A stretch of 64,000 bases of DNA from Aspidiotus rigidus (Eukaryota > Arthropoda > Insecta > Hemiptera > Diaspididae). The stretch's first letter is position 1; each line of letters begins with the position of its first letter. This document shows, in pieces, positions 11,597-23,830 of the stretch. The DNA is taken from contig JAVHKY010000013.1 of NCBI GenBank assembly GCA_035079385.1, positions 3,472,001-3,536,000 of the forward strand. The letters run 5' to 3'. The notes below the pieces were generated by a model. The model saw nothing but the letters and a program-made list of their open reading frames with translations. It was not told the origin of the DNA and did not search any database. The position numbers and the translations under genes are program-made.

Positions 11597-14478
11597 GCTT
11601 TCAATATTTTGCCTGTGGCTTCCAAACCTGACTACTTGATTTAATCCCAGTCTAACTCCATACTCAAATCTATGGTTTACTTAATTTTCTTCATTGTAGT
11701 CTTTCAGTCACTTAATGAAATCAAAACCTATGTTTCAGTGATCCGTCCTTGAAAATATCATGACTGTGGCTGGATCTGGATGGTGTAAGCTGGAAAAAAA
11801 TTGTCGTTCGCGGAGTCCCTTCCATAAGATGACAAGTTTCCAGCCCCCTTATTTGTAGCCACCCTCGGAATTCTTTCTCTTGGAAGTACAATCGTTCCCA
11901 GAAATCGTAATGGTGATGTTGGCGTTTCTGGTACCGAATAAATTTTTTCAATGATCTTCGTACATGTCAAAAAATTTGAGGACTACAGCAGGGGTCACTT
12001 CTTTCTCAAATTTCTTCACCAAGAACTTTCGTAATTTTTGGCTCAAGTAGGTATAGTAACAGTACAAACTATAAAAAAAAGAACAATTTACTAGAAGTGC
12101 GAATCTTTTGGGAGTCACTGTAGCTGTACACGTCGCACAGTTATAAATTTACGAATAGATTTTCTCTCTCTTTCTCTCATTATACTTTCCTCACACTCTT
12201 TGCGAGTTATGAATTATTCAAAGCCTTCAAGGTGAAAATTCATACGCTTCGAGTTCATAAAATTTCTAATCAAGAATACACCGCTATTTTCATCCACTCT
12301 AGCGTCTATTTTCCGCGTCTTTTTTTTTTTTTTTAATCAAACTGGAATATATACGTATTTGTAGTTGCGGTCATCGGATTTTGTTTTCCTATACACGGTA
12401 CACATTCGAGAATTGTTTGGCAAGAATTGAATTAATAATGCGATGGGGAAGAAAAATCAAGATCATTGCGTACCTACGCCCAAATAAAACGTATATACAC
12501 GCTGAAATGGGGTAAAAGTCGAAAAGTTGTCTGTGTGACGATAAAAGTTAGTAGCCAACAGATACAGACAATATGTTCCCCAACTTTATAACTATGATTA
12601 AGTTGCAAACTTTCCCTCAACTTTTATTACCTTTTACAGGGAGTTTAATTTCCACCAGGAATTAGATTTTCCTCTCTATCAGAAATACGTTATACTTCTC
12701 TGTTGTACACGCGTTCTGTAGAAGTACCTACAGTAGATTTTTGAAAGCTTTCTTTCCTTATCCGATTATCACCTTTTTTTTACCCCTCCCTCTCGAAAAT
12801 TTATTTTTATTCGCTATTACTGGATCATACATTCATTCAAATTATTTCGTGCTCGCAGCCATCACAATATTTCTACGCGATTTTAAGTTACCGACTTCTT
12901 GTATTATAATAATCTAGATGAGCCATGCCATATCGTCTTGCGCTAGTTCTTTTTATTTTAATGACGTTGAATTTTCTATACAGTAATAAAGGAAGACTCA
13001 ATCTACGAAATAACAAAAGTTTCGAGTAGTCGATGAGAGTCCTTCGAGAGTTTTTGATTTGTTGACTTTTTGAGATTGAAATTCGTGGTAGTTGTGTACT
13101 TACAAGACGATGTACAAGCACAGTCGATTAAAATTGAAACGAGAGATTGTGCTTAAAAGTTGGACTACGTAATTTTGTATACTATTAAAGAGTTAAATTG
13201 AGAATGGTCACATTTTTGTCTACTTGTTTTCGAGAATTTTATCTTGCTTTGGAACTATTATTGTGAACTTTTGAAAGAGACGGGAAGAAACGTTATGGCC
13301 CATCACTAATATTCAAAATTCGAAAGTTCATTTTACAAACTATACAAATATTAAACATAATATTCTTGAACGTTCGAAAACCAACGGAATTCAAAATCGA
13401 AGAATGCCAAAAATTGTAGAAAATTGTGGATATTTTCGGCTAAATAGTCTATATCAAACGACACACAAAGTAAGAACTGAGCTACTACGAAAAAATAAGT
13501 AAAAAATAAGAGAGAAGAAAACTAAATTGGACCAAAAGAAAAGAATTAGAATGGTTCAGAGTCGTTAGGAGAAGGAGGAAGACTGTGGAACTTCTCGATT
13601 AAATCATTCTCAGGAAGAAAGCGAATTAAAAGTACGACACCTTACTATTCGAATGGCGAATAGTCGGAAACCGTGAGGAGCTCCGCAAAAGCCGACAGAG
13701 GGGAGCAGAAGTAATTTCACTGACATATCCTCGAACCCTAGCTCGTCTTCCCTGTATAAACGGCCGGACATCCGCATCATTGGAGTTTATAGACCACGCT
13801 TTTTTCCAAAGTGGGGATGGCATCATACAGCCTACAAAATAAGCTGCCGATAGTGTTAGGGTGATAAAACGCAGGACGAAAACCAAAGGGCTTAAGGAGA
13901 GAAAGCTTCCCGCAGTAGGATAAACGACCCCATTTCACTTCCTTCTAGAGGGAATCGTACTCCGAGGGAGAGAAATGGTGGAGTCTAAAGCATTGGAGGT
14001 TAGTTTTTCCAAAATATAGGGTCGACATCAAGTTCCAAGCCATTAGAATGAGAGAGGAAACATACAACCATGCTACCTTCTCGGAAAGCCTCCAAAGTCA
14101 GTGTTTTAAAAGAGCAGTCGGATTTTAATTCACAATGTTTTGATTCCAGCTCGAAGATTACGTTCCACCCTTTCGCAAGTTAACCTTTCTTCTTCTGAGG
14201 AAAGACTACTTCTGAGAGCCTTAAAATACAGCCTCCTTTAGATGAGACACAGATCGTTACCAATTTAATTGCTGATCTTTCCATTAAAATTGGCTTCAGT
14301 GATGCCATCTTCAATCTTTGCATTCAACTCCTGAACACGCAGACGCCAGAGATTTGGTTCCTGAAACTTGTATTTCGGTCAACGATTTGAAAAAGAAAAT
14401 CCGCCATCACCGATTGGTTGTGACTAAAGCTGATGAGTAGAGTTAGGAATTCCATGGTATTGCATTTTTTTTGTGGGT
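11597..14478. other. Non-coding stretch, no gene seen
   Basis: About 2.9 kb of mostly unique, AT-rich DNA. Minus-strand frames at 11721-11970 and 12888-13121 are short and unrecognised. No splice-bounded exon or RNA gene was recognised. Confidence 0.4.
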
Positions 14479-14838
14479 GGGGGGCGTCCATAAATTAAGT
14501 GAGGCCCTTTTTTTTTGGGGGCGGGGTCTAGCCAAGTCCCACCAAAACTCATGTGAGGGGGAGAGGGTGTCGACAAATCTCACGTAATTTTTTTCTTATA
14601 CAAATACATTGTAAAATATTGCTAAACTGGCTTAAATTTAATAAAAACCAGTCTTTTTTGAATAGATATAAGATGTGATCAAGAAAATTACGTTTTTTTA
14701 ATAGATAAACGCGATTAAGCACAGATAAACGTATTTAAAGCAAAAAATACACATTTTGGAAAATCTCACGCGAGATAAGAGAGGGGGAGGGGGTCGAAAA
14801 ATCACAAAAATCGTCTCACGTAATTTATAGATGCCCCC
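14479..14838. mobile_element. MITE with GGGGGC(G/A)TC ends
   Basis: The left end GGGGGCGTCCATAAATTA faces its near-complement TAATTTATAGATGCCCCC at the right. Both sides continue into GTGAG and CTCAC blocks and G-rich tracts, and the middle is AT-rich. It is about 360 bp and non-coding. The end sequence resembles 'cgtccataaattacgt' MITEs seen in many insects, but the superfamily is not assigned. Confidence 0.6.
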
Positions 14839-14879
14839 TGGTAGGCTAAATCTAATCTGGACGATCCGTACATGTAGGA

Positions 14880-15696
14880 GGCCCCTATGAAGTTTGATGT
14901 TACACGTTTTTGCACGCTTTGCGTCTATGGGGATACTTCCAAAAGATTTCTTGGCTGTATATTAGGCCAATTCAGCTGTGTCGGGTCTTCCTTGGTCAGA
15001 TTGTATCCTTCTCTGGTTATTTTTTTCGTTTGTGGTAATTTTTGTGCTGATCTTCGGTTATTTTATGGTCGATTTTACTCCTTTGTGGTCCATTTTGAGC
15101 AGTTTTGGTAGATTTTGATCGTTATTTCTTGTTCTGGGTCAATTGTGGACAATTTTGGTGGATTTTTTGTTCCATTTTGAACTTTTTGCTCTATTTTTGT
15201 TGTGTTCTGAGCATCTTGAGTTATTCTTTGTCATTTTTTGGTCAGTTTTGGTCGTTTCTTGGTTGTTTTGGTTTTGATAATTTTATGATCTAAATATGGT
15301 CGTTTTTTATTCTATTCTGCTCGACTTTCAAAGTTATTCGATAATTTCGGTCAATTCAGGTCATTTATTGGTTATTTTCTCTCGGTTTTGATAATTTTCT
15401 ATCATTTTTTGTCTAATTTTGAGTACTTATTTTTCTATTTTGATCGTGTTTTGGTCGGTTTATGCCACGTTCATTGTTTTGTGTGTATCTTTTTTAGTCA
15501 TAGTAAACTACATGTTGGTAACCTTCATGTTTTTAGATTTTTCATTATCATTGCACATCCTTGCGATTTTTGTTGCACGTTTGTATTGCATTTTTTAATG
15601 TTTTTACTGCATGGAAATCCTAACTTTAGAGATAAGGGTAACTCTGTGGTTATTCTCGACGAAGAAGAGGACGACAATAAATTAGACGCCATTGCA
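14880..15696 (+). repeat. TTTTGGTC-rich degenerate repeat, copy A
   Basis: The segment opens with a 'cctatgaagtttgatgttac' block. It then runs as a loose tandem of TTTTGGTCGATTTT/GGTCATTTT-like words for about 700 bp and ends in 'gttgcacgtttgtattgcatttttt'. The same order recurs at 42150-42790. Long open frames here (for example 15388-15738) reflect low complexity rather than coding. Confidence 0.5.
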
Positions 15697-18600
15697 GGAT
15701 TGCAATGGAGGTCCATGTCACCAGCTCCCCCTTTCTGATTTTGGGGTCCAAACCTATATGAGTCGTTTGTACTGCGTTAGTACTGGATTGTATTGATTTC
15801 AAATCGTTTGTACTGCCCCCGCCCCCATAGATCGTCTGGGGGGGCTGGGTACATGCATCCCCCCCCCATTCTGAATTTTGGACTGAAATTATGCTGCATC
15901 GTTTGTACTACGTTAGTAGGGGATAGTATTGACAAAAATTCGTTTGTACTGCCCCCGCCCCCAAAGATATGACGTAGAAGTCAATTAGGGGCCCTTGAAC
16001 CACCCCCTTCCTGTTATGAAGTTGAGAATGTATTCAATCGTTTGTACTACATTAGTACTACATGAAAATCACATAAGTTCCTTTGTATCTTCCTCAGATC
16101 ACTTCCACCGTCTCATCATTGAGATATTGCCTTACGGGAGGAGGCTGTGTACATGAATACGTCCCGATTGAGTTACGGGATGAAAACTAGGATGTATTGT
16201 TTATATTACGTTAATCAAGCGAATTTTACTGACCAGAATTTTTTTCTCCTGCCCCCTCATCCCCAGGTATGGGATGAAACATAGGGGGAGGAGGTGGAGA
16301 TCACTCTGGAATAGCCAAATCATCTCCTTCGGTGATAAGTGGTTCAACGATGGCTCAATTATTTGACTCTTTCTGTACTATCGAGTGTTGATCTCAGACC
16401 CTCCCCACTACAGGGTGTGAATTGGCCTGAAGAAGGTCAAAGTCAGCTTAAATTGAAACCTTTCCTAATGTTCAAAATTGTTCTCAATTCCTCAGTGAAA
16501 TTTAGCGCAGAGTCCGAAAAAATACCAAAATGACATTACAGAGCTTCAAAATGAAGAAAATTGCTCAAATCTTGCTCAATTCTCTTGTTCTATCTAACGC
16601 AATTTTAGACGAGAGTCGATTCTGTTCAACAAGGAAAATTTTTTGGTGCTATCTTTTGTGTCGATGTGCGAAAAGACATGATAGTAAAAGAGTCTCAACG
16701 GACACCTTGTCGTGCCATCACTAATTTTTTTTTCTTCCTAAATATCTTTGCGTCACTTCGACAGTCTATGATAGGAAGACTTGAAACCAAGTCTTGGGAT
16801 GAACACTAATCAGGCGTACAGGAATTACTTTCTTTCGTATGTGAATTTAGTTTTCCTCTCTGGATACGTCATAATTAATGAGTGAAAAGATGCGTACAGT
16901 ATAATACAAAAGCTATTAGCTGTGTAAACTAGTGCGCGGTGTCGTGATCTAATTTGTATTCCTTCACTTTTGTATCCCTTCTTTTGACAATAAAATATTA
17001 CGTTGTAAGGAACGCACAAAACGGCAATAAAAGTATATTATTTTTTCAATACTGTACAAAATTATTATTGTTAACGAAAAGACTTCGTTTAGAAGCAAAG
17101 AAGAAGGAAGGAGACACGATCGTTGTCGGTCTTCAGGTTCCGTTTTCAAAGGATTGGAATGTTCGACTTTAGTTGTAATTTTTTCTTCGACAATAATGTA
17201 ATGTAATTATGCTACTCTGTTTTTGGACTACGTTCGATTTACAGCTAGGTAAACTTACAAGCAATGACTTTTCTTATACTGTTGAGTCCTTTGTACAAAG
17301 GACTCTTCCCGCGCCTACGATCCTTTACAGAAGACTATTTTACGCTTCCGCTTTTCGCGGCGACTATTTTTTTTTTTTGAATATTACAAATATATTTTCC
17401 TCCATTTCATCAAGCCGTATGGATTGATTTCATAATTTCCGTATTTTATAATATGGGCCTTCACCCGGTTGATTCATTTGTACTCTGGTTACGATCCGAG
17501 GTGGTAGACCGATTTCCAAGTTTTGTTTCATCGTTTAAATTATCATCGGAGTTCTTTCGTGTGAGAATAGTGCTCAGAATTTATCATAAACTAAACCGTA
17601 CTTGAAGTCATCAGCAGAAATTGTGAGATGAAAATGTCATCAAATATATGTGCCTTCATCCTAATTCTTATGCGGATAAGAAAGCGAACTTATACTGGAG
17701 GTCTTGTGACCGGCTACTGCGTACTCGAAAAAACAATTTTCCGTTTTTTTAATTTCATTTTTCAATACAGGAAATCGGGTCGGGACGAATGTGAATTTGA
17801 AAGCTTCGATCAGCCATTCATCATCGCATTTGATATGTGATATGTCAGAATAAAGTTAATACATTAGTGCTAAACTATTCTTGACTAAAGCCATTAGCAT
17901 ACGTCGCGTCTTAAGGCAGATTCATCTTTACACACTTTTGCTGAAAATTTGACGGGTGAGAAAGTCAACCTATACTTGAGGTCTTGTGTGCTGTACTGTG
18001 TGCTTGAAAATATGAATTTTTTTAATACAGGAAATAGCGGTGAACAGTTGGGAAATCCTTATTTTCCACGAGTACATCAAAATTCATTCACTACAGATTC
18101 ATAGTATTTATTTGTTGTGCATAAATTGAAAATCTGACGGGTAAGATGATTATCATAGAAGAATATTTTTGAATGCTTTTACTTCCCTTATTTTTATGCT
18201 TTACATTCTCTGCACACTAAGTATTATGCATGCAATAAGTCATTTTATTGAAATATATCTCACAGTTTTAGAATCGGTAGATCTTGTTCTATTGTAGTAC
18301 AAACGATTAAATACATACTGAACTTCATAATAGCAAGGGGGTGGTTCAAGGACCCCTAATCGACTTCTACGTTATATCTTTGGGGGCGGGGGCAGTACAA
18401 ACGAATTTCTGTCAATACTATCCCCTACTAACGTAGTACAAACGATGCAGCATAATTTCAGTCCAAAATTCAGAATGGGAGGGGATGCATGTACCCAGCC
18501 CCTCCCATAAGGCAATATCTTAATGCTGAGGCGGTGGAAGTGATCTGAGGAAGATACAAAGGAACTTATGTGATTTTCATGTAGTACTAATGTAGTACAA

Positions 18601-18815
18601 ACGATTGAATAAATTCTCAACTTCATAACAGGAAGGGGGTGGTTCAAGGACCCCTAATTGACTTCTACGTCATATCTTTGGGGGCGGGGGCAGTACAAAT
18701 GATTTGAAATCAATACAATCCAGTACTAACGCAGTACAAACGACTCATATAGGTTTGGACCCCAAAATCAGAAAAGGGGGGCTGGTGACATGGGCCTTTG
18801 CAATGTCAGAGGGGA
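15697..18815. mobile_element. Large foldback element, about 3.1 kb
   Basis: The left arm (about 15697-16220) and right arm (about 18285-18815) are inverted copies. CCATGTCACCAGC, CCAAACCTATATGAGTCG, the C-run GTACTGCCCCCGCCCCC and GAAGTTGAGAAT appear in both. Modules are duplicated and shuffled between arms; the GGGGGCGGGGGCAGTACAAA block occurs twice on each side. The 2-kb interior has no recognised gene, but carries a diverged direct repeat (about 17660-17780 and 17945-18035). It is probably a foldback or non-autonomous TIR transposon. Confidence 0.6.
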
Positions 18816-18904
18816 ACCCGCTCTCCCGAGTCCCCTGGAGCCTGAAGTTTTTCCAAGTCCTGAAAATCATGACGTGACAACTTGAACGCGCTGCAATTTC
18901 AAGG

Positions 18905-19070
18905 AAACCGTCGTCTTTCCAAGTCCCCCTCCTACCATATGTAGCTCGGAGGTCGGAATTTTTCCAAGTTCCGCTCCTATCATATATAGCTCGGAGGTAG
19001 GAATTTTTCCAAGTCCCCTTTCTATCATATATAGCTGAAGGGTCGAAATTTCTCCAAGTCCTCCTCCCCT
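18905..19070 (+). repeat. Tandem of the dispersed 'aagtccccctcctatcatat' unit
   Basis: Three or more units of about 45-55 bp follow one another, each with CAAGTCC..CCTATCATAT, AGCTCGGAGGTCG and AATTTTTCC. The same unit is scattered through the window singly or in short tandems. Confidence 0.65.
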
Positions 19071-19129
19071 CTCCGTGACGTCATCAACCTCGCGCTCGCG
19101 GACAAAAATTTCCTGGTTGACCTAGCCTG

Positions 19130-19545
19130 AACCTTGAATACGTTACTTCGTAGGAAATTTAACGAGGAACAACCTTTGTTTGAAACATTGTTCAATAAAA
19201 TTTCTATTAGACAAGATATAAGCAAAAGACTAAATCTTGGGGGGGGGGGAGGGTTGAAACCCCTATTAAAACAGAACCTCTGGAAGGATAAATAGCTCAT
19301 TTTATAGTAAATTTAACGAGGAACAACTTTTATTTGAAACATTTTTCAATCAAATTTCAATTCTGTGAGATATATGGAAAAACTGATTTTGGGACTATTT
19401 TGAACGCTCTTTGCAAAGGCACTCAATTGACATAGGCTGAAAGTTGAATACGTTATATGGTAGGAAATTTAACGAGGAACATTTTTTGTTGGAAACATAT
19501 TCTTAATAAAATTTCAATTTTACGCGATATAGGCGAAAAACTATT
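19130..19545 (+). repeat. Three tandem copies of a repeat of about 150 bp
   Basis: GAAATTTAACGAGGAACA or close variants occur near 19157, 19312 and 19468. Each is followed by a TTTGAAACAT-like block and AAATTTCAATT-like block, so the period is about 155 bp. It is non-coding and ends about 530 bp from the DBT stop codon. Confidence 0.6.
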
Positions 19546-19947
19546 TTTTTTTTTTTTGGGTGGGGGGTTGAACCCCCATAAAAAAAGAGTCTCCAAGGGA
19601 AAAACGCGGGATTTTTAGTATTTTGTTCGGGACCACATCCTGAACCATTTTCAGCGAAGAAACGTTTGCTCCAGCAAAATGTTTTTTTTTCTTCTTTCCA
19701 ATATGGCTCTAATTTGTCTACACTATATTATTCTGAGGATTATTTCTTCATCAACGTCATGTAAACAAGTTCTTGAGGTCAATGAACGTGATATATTGTA
19801 AGGGACTCTCTTCTCCCTTGATTGTGCGCTGTAAAATAGATGTATCAGAAAATTCCATTCAATCTAGAAGAGCATAATAATCTCTAATCAATTAGATGAC
19901 GTCATCTTATTCCCGATTTACTAACGAGCACATAATGGAATAATCAC

Positions 19948-19953
19948 TTTATT
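19948..19953 (-). terminator. Possible DBT polyadenylation signal
   Basis: AATAAA on the minus strand, about 120 bp past the DBT stop codon. It is the nearest canonical hexamer seen. Use is inferred only from position. Confidence 0.3.
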
Positions 19954-20071
19954 TGTAAGACTCTCATGTTTCTTGAGAAACTTACATCTTTCAAAACGTT
20001 TATAATACCCTATTTATAATATAAATCAACGCTGTAGTAATATTCATAACATAAAAATTATTTCACAAAAA

Positions 20072-21370
20072 TCACGCATCTATAGCCAGAAATCCTGGGT
20101 TCTCTAGATAACGTTTGACCAAATTGGAAAAACGACCGACAGTTGCTCCGTCGATGATACGGTGATCAGCGGCCCAGCTTACATTCACTAGCGATCGTTT
20201 GCACAGTTGATCTTTGGAGTCGAAACGTGGTAACGCCTGCACCCGACCCACTCCCACAATTGCTACTTGCGGGGGCAGGATTAGAGGCTTGACCACCGTG
20301 CCGGCGATCGCGCCTATGTTCGAAATTGTAAAAGTACCTCCGGCCGTATCCGCCAATGACAATTTAGTCTCCATGGATAAGCTCGATAATCTCTGAACTT
20401 CTGCGGCTATATCTCGAACAGAAAGCGTCTGTACATTTTTGATGTTTGGTACCACTAACCCTGTGGTTGTATCCACCGCTATACCGATGTTATGTGCGCT
20501 CTGATATTTGATTTCTTCGCCTTGAAAGACTGCATTCAAAATAGGATATTTCTTCAGAGCCAACGAGATGGCTTTCACGATGAAAGCTAACAAGGTCACT
20601 TTGACTTCGCCTTTTCCAAGTTGAGTTTTCAATTCTTTACGGAGATTCTCCAACTCGGTGACATCTATTTCGTCGGATAGGCCAAGTGCCGGGATACGAT
20701 TCGAGTCGGTCATTGTGCGAATCATAACTTTTTGGTAACCGGCAATTGGTTGGGTGACTTCTTCCGATGCGGTGAATACGGGAGAGAATGGTTCAGTTGA
20801 CGGCTGGTTCAGGAATTGAAGGATATCCTCTTTCATCACTCGTCCGTTTTTACCACTACCCTTGACGGTGCTGAGGTCGATGTTGTTCTCACGAGCAAGT
20901 CTACGTACCGCAGGAGTTGCTAATGCTTTGTTCAGATGAATGTCGATAGTTTCTCGAGTAATAGTAACGGATTCAGTCTGGGTTCTCACTGGTGGTGGAG
21001 GTGGTTCTGGTGTTGAACGAGGAGCTTCCGTCGGAAAAAGTTCGCCCTCTACGTTGATATCGCATAAAACTGCGCCGACAGGAATAATATCACCTTCTTT
21101 GAAATAAATTGTCTTTACCTCGCCATCATATCGACTGGTGATGGTTACGGCAGCTTTATCACTTTCTACCTCCAACACGTCCTCAAATTGACTGACTCGT
21201 TGGTTCGGTTTAATGAAGGATTGTTTGACCGTCACCTCTCGTATACCTTCGCCGATATCGGACAATTTGAAAGGTACAACTGGTCGACAACGGGGGGCCC
21301 ATGTTTTGAATGTACTCGTGTACCTTGTGTACGTGAGACCAAGCGACGTAAAGACAGTCTTGATGTTCAT
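20072..21370 (-). CDS. DBT: Lipoamide acyltransferase (E2) of branched-chain 2-oxoacid dehydrogenase
   Basis: The protein transfers branched acyl groups from E1-bound thiamine diphosphate, through a swinging lipoyl-lysine, to coenzyme A in the mitochondrial matrix (valine, leucine and isoleucine breakdown). All family parts are visible in 432 residues. A basic, Ser/Thr-rich presequence covers about 1-30. The lipoyl domain covers about 31-107, with the lipoylated lysine in ESDKA at about residue 72. A Pro-rich linker follows, then a peripheral subunit-binding domain at about 150-187 (ATPAVRRLARE, GSGKNGRVMKEDI). The catalytic domain ends with DHRIIDG at about 402-408. The reading frame is unbroken, with no intron in the coding region. 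One oddity: the stretch usually read as IPHFGYCDEID in this family reads IPALGLSDEID. The length is a little below the vertebrate precursor. Identity is secure. Confidence 0.93.
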   Translation of the reverse strand: MNIKTVFTSLGLTYTRYTSTFKTWAPRCRPVVPFKLSDIGEGIREVTVKQSFIKPNQRVSQFEDVLEVESDKAAVTITSRYDGEVKTIYFKEGDIIPVGAVLCDINVEGELFPTEAPRSTPEPPPPPVRTQTESVTITRETIDIHLNKALATPAVRRLARENNIDLSTVKGSGKNGRVMKEDILQFLNQPSTEPFSPVFTASEEVTQPIAGYQKVMIRTMTDSNRIPALGLSDEIDVTELENLRKELKTQLGKGEVKVTLLAFIVKAISLALKKYPILNAVFQGEEIKYQSAHNIGIAVDTTTGLVVPNIKNVQTLSVRDIAAEVQRLSSLSMETKLSLADTAGGTFTISNIGAIAGTVVKPLILPPQVAIVGVGRVQALPRFDSKDQLCKRSLVNVSWAADHRIIDGATVGRFSNLVKRYLENPGFLAIDA

Positions 21371-21472
21371 GATTGGAAAATCTGTAATGAAATTACATTA
21401 CGGAATGAACAAACTTGAAGCTGAGAAAAAGATAAGAAAATCGAAAACAAACTAAGCAGCTTCGTCAGAGAA

Positions 21473-21480
21473 TGACGTCA
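21473..21480. promoter_or_regulatory. CRE-type palindrome upstream of DBT
   Basis: A TGACGTCA palindrome lies about 100 bp upstream of the DBT start codon, where a proximal promoter would be expected, and GCGACGTCG follows at once. Known CREB/ATF-family factors bind this 8-mer; use here is inferred. Confidence 0.35.
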
Positions 21481-23224
21481 AGGCGACGTCGATTATTTCT
21501 ACTGTAAATAAAAACATTCGAGCCTTCGATTCTGACACGTTTAATATTACTTTCTCGTATGAACTTACAATAGATTTCTAATTAAGCTGGATTGTAAGAT
21601 TAGGTGACTGCACACGCACCCCTGTGCACAACCTGAAAGTAAATCGTCTCTTATACAGGATAAACTTAATTTTTATGGTTGTGTATTTGATAAAATTCTT
21701 TCTTTAGATACGTCATCATCTGTTTCACGGACATTGTGCACCTATTTACTAATATATTATTCGGTGAATTAACAGGTATTGACTACAATAATTATAGAAA
21801 CTTGATAAACCTAAATTCTCAACATTACCGCACGCAATTAAGTTTCCTAATGTACGGTAGTTGAAAATCAATCAATCGATGAAAATTAATAGGTAATATC
21901 ATGGATCTCACCGGTTATGAAACTCTAATCATATTCAAATGAATGGTTGATAAAAATCACATTAAGAACGTATACAACTGAACGTTTGCGCGATATGAAA
22001 ACGACGTGTTGGTCCGATGATCGTCGAAACGTGTACTCATTATACACTAGGTATAATCAGGCTAACGAACATCCATTTCAAATAGACGTCGACTATTAGT
22101 TAAGCATTGTTGCCAGTTGTAATTTTGCGAAAGATTAGGCTGACCGTTCGGTGCGGGTCAAAGCCACTCTAGACGGACCGGACCTATGCTTATTCACGTG
22201 GTCTTCCGAGAGGAAGATATTCGTGTTTAATAGATGGACAACGATGTTCTCCGCTACAGCTTCTTTATTCACCCGATTAAGATATACTCGTTTCTTTTGC
22301 ATTATCGAAATTTGGATGGGGTGGGAGTTGTCAATTCAAACATTTTTTCCAATTTACTCACCCGGTTCATTCTGTCGTTTGACATTGCTGTTCAGAAAAA
22401 AAAAACTTATCATTCATTACGTATTATTACAGACTAAAATCTTCGAGTATTTCTAAAACACCGATGAGTTTATTTTCCTTCTCAAAAACCTTATCCTCAG
22501 GCCTTACCTCTGATAGGTGTAAATCAGTTGACTCGTTTGGGCTACACCCATGCTGGATTGTGCCATTATTTGTCAAGCTTGTACCCCTCTCTTTCCCTTC
22601 TAATCGTTAGGGAGACCTGTTACATGCAAATCCCTCTTTTAGATTCTTGATCTTAAAACAGGCCAAATCGTTCGAGCTAAATTGTACCGTTCATTTTTCT
22701 TTTCTTGCTGATCCTCTTCCTCACCTTCCATTAAAGGGGCTGTTGACATGTAAAATCATTTTGGTTGTTTAGTTGGTTGAATTGGCTGTTGTTTTTTCTC
22801 TCTCTGTGTTGGTATTTTTTCATTCAATTGAACGATATGGTATGTGCCTAGACACAGCACCAGTCCTTCCTTTTGCGAAGCCTGGTGCAAAGATGGAAGA
22901 GCGAGGCTTTTGACATGTTCCATTTCTTTCCTAAGTTCCCCGGATCCTAGCCCTCAATTCCAAAATTTGCGAGTTTGCACCACCTTCTCAACCCCTAATA
23001 ATCCCATATATACCATATCCCATCTCTTCCTTTATAATGGACTGTGACGTCCTCAGCTGGTGACTCGAGCCTGATCCTGAAATTTACGAGTTCAATCCAC
23101 CTCCCCTCATCCCTATAATCTATTATAGTGGTTTAGTAAAGACTTTTATACTGCTGTATGTTAGGGCTGGTTTCATAAAGGCTAATACACAGTAGGCCTA
23201 GTATAGTTTAGTATACTGTATAGC
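21481..23224. other. Non-coding stretch, no gene seen
   Basis: AT-rich, mostly unique DNA upstream of DBT. Toward 22840-23110 two copies of a 'aaatttgcgagttcaccccc'-like repeat appear; relatives lie at 55985-56090. Overlapping plus frames at 22151-22456 have no recognisable domain. Confidence 0.4.
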
Positions 23225-23491
23225 TGTGACGCCGACGCAAGTCGACGTCACGTATCGTCGTAGTATAGTATCATAATAAACCATCGTACACACTATACCG
23301 TTAATTGTAAATACAATAAAAGATGTAAATGATATATATTCCGCGAAATATACGAACTAGTTCAAATATTTCGCGGAATCCTATGATTTACATCTTTTAT
23401 TGTATTTACAATTAACGGTATAGTGTGTACGATGGTTTATTATGATACTATACTACGACGATACGTGACGTCGACTTGCGTCGGCGTCACA
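23225..23491. mobile_element. Near-perfect hairpin MITE, 267 bp
   Basis: The arms start TGTGACGCCGACGCAAGTCG and end with its complement. They appear to match base for base over the outer 106 bp, then continue with small differences to a loop of about 14 nt around 23358. Near-identity of such long arms suggests recent origin or arm homogenisation. The flanks are ATAGC-like on both sides, a possible short target duplication. It is non-coding. Confidence 0.7.
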
Positions 23492-23614
23492 ATAGCCCAG
23501 TATGATGGAGACTGAGGAGTAGTACCCCAATTCTGAAATCTGCAAGTATGACGTCATCTACTGTGACCCGCAGGGCGATTCAAGGAATATTACTATTAGG
23601 CCTGGTATAATAGA

Positions 23615-23830
23615 GACTGTTGGGAGCCTTACGAGCGGAATGAGTGATCCCGAGAATAGAAGAGAGTGAGGAAGAGAGAGTGAAAGAGAGCGAGCCCAAG
23701 CTGATGACTTTATGAATACTGGTGACGTCACAGGCAGCCATCATGGATGATTATGACGTCACGAGCTAATGACGTCCGTAATATTGATATCCATCCGTCA
23801 GTGAACCCCCCTCCCCCGAGCTATCTAGCT
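23615..23830. repeat. CRE-containing repeat, copy 3
   Basis: Shares GGAGACTGTTGGGAG, GATCCCGAGAATAGAAGAGA and GGCAGCCATCATGGATGA with copies at 405 and 1118. Two TGACGTCA sites are present, at 23723 and 23754. The left foldback arm is missing or replaced. Confidence 0.6.

Noticed and set aside
14887..15738. Several plus-strand Phe/Leu/Cys-rich frames
   Set aside because: They follow the TTTTGGTC low-complexity repeat and have no domain or splice sites.
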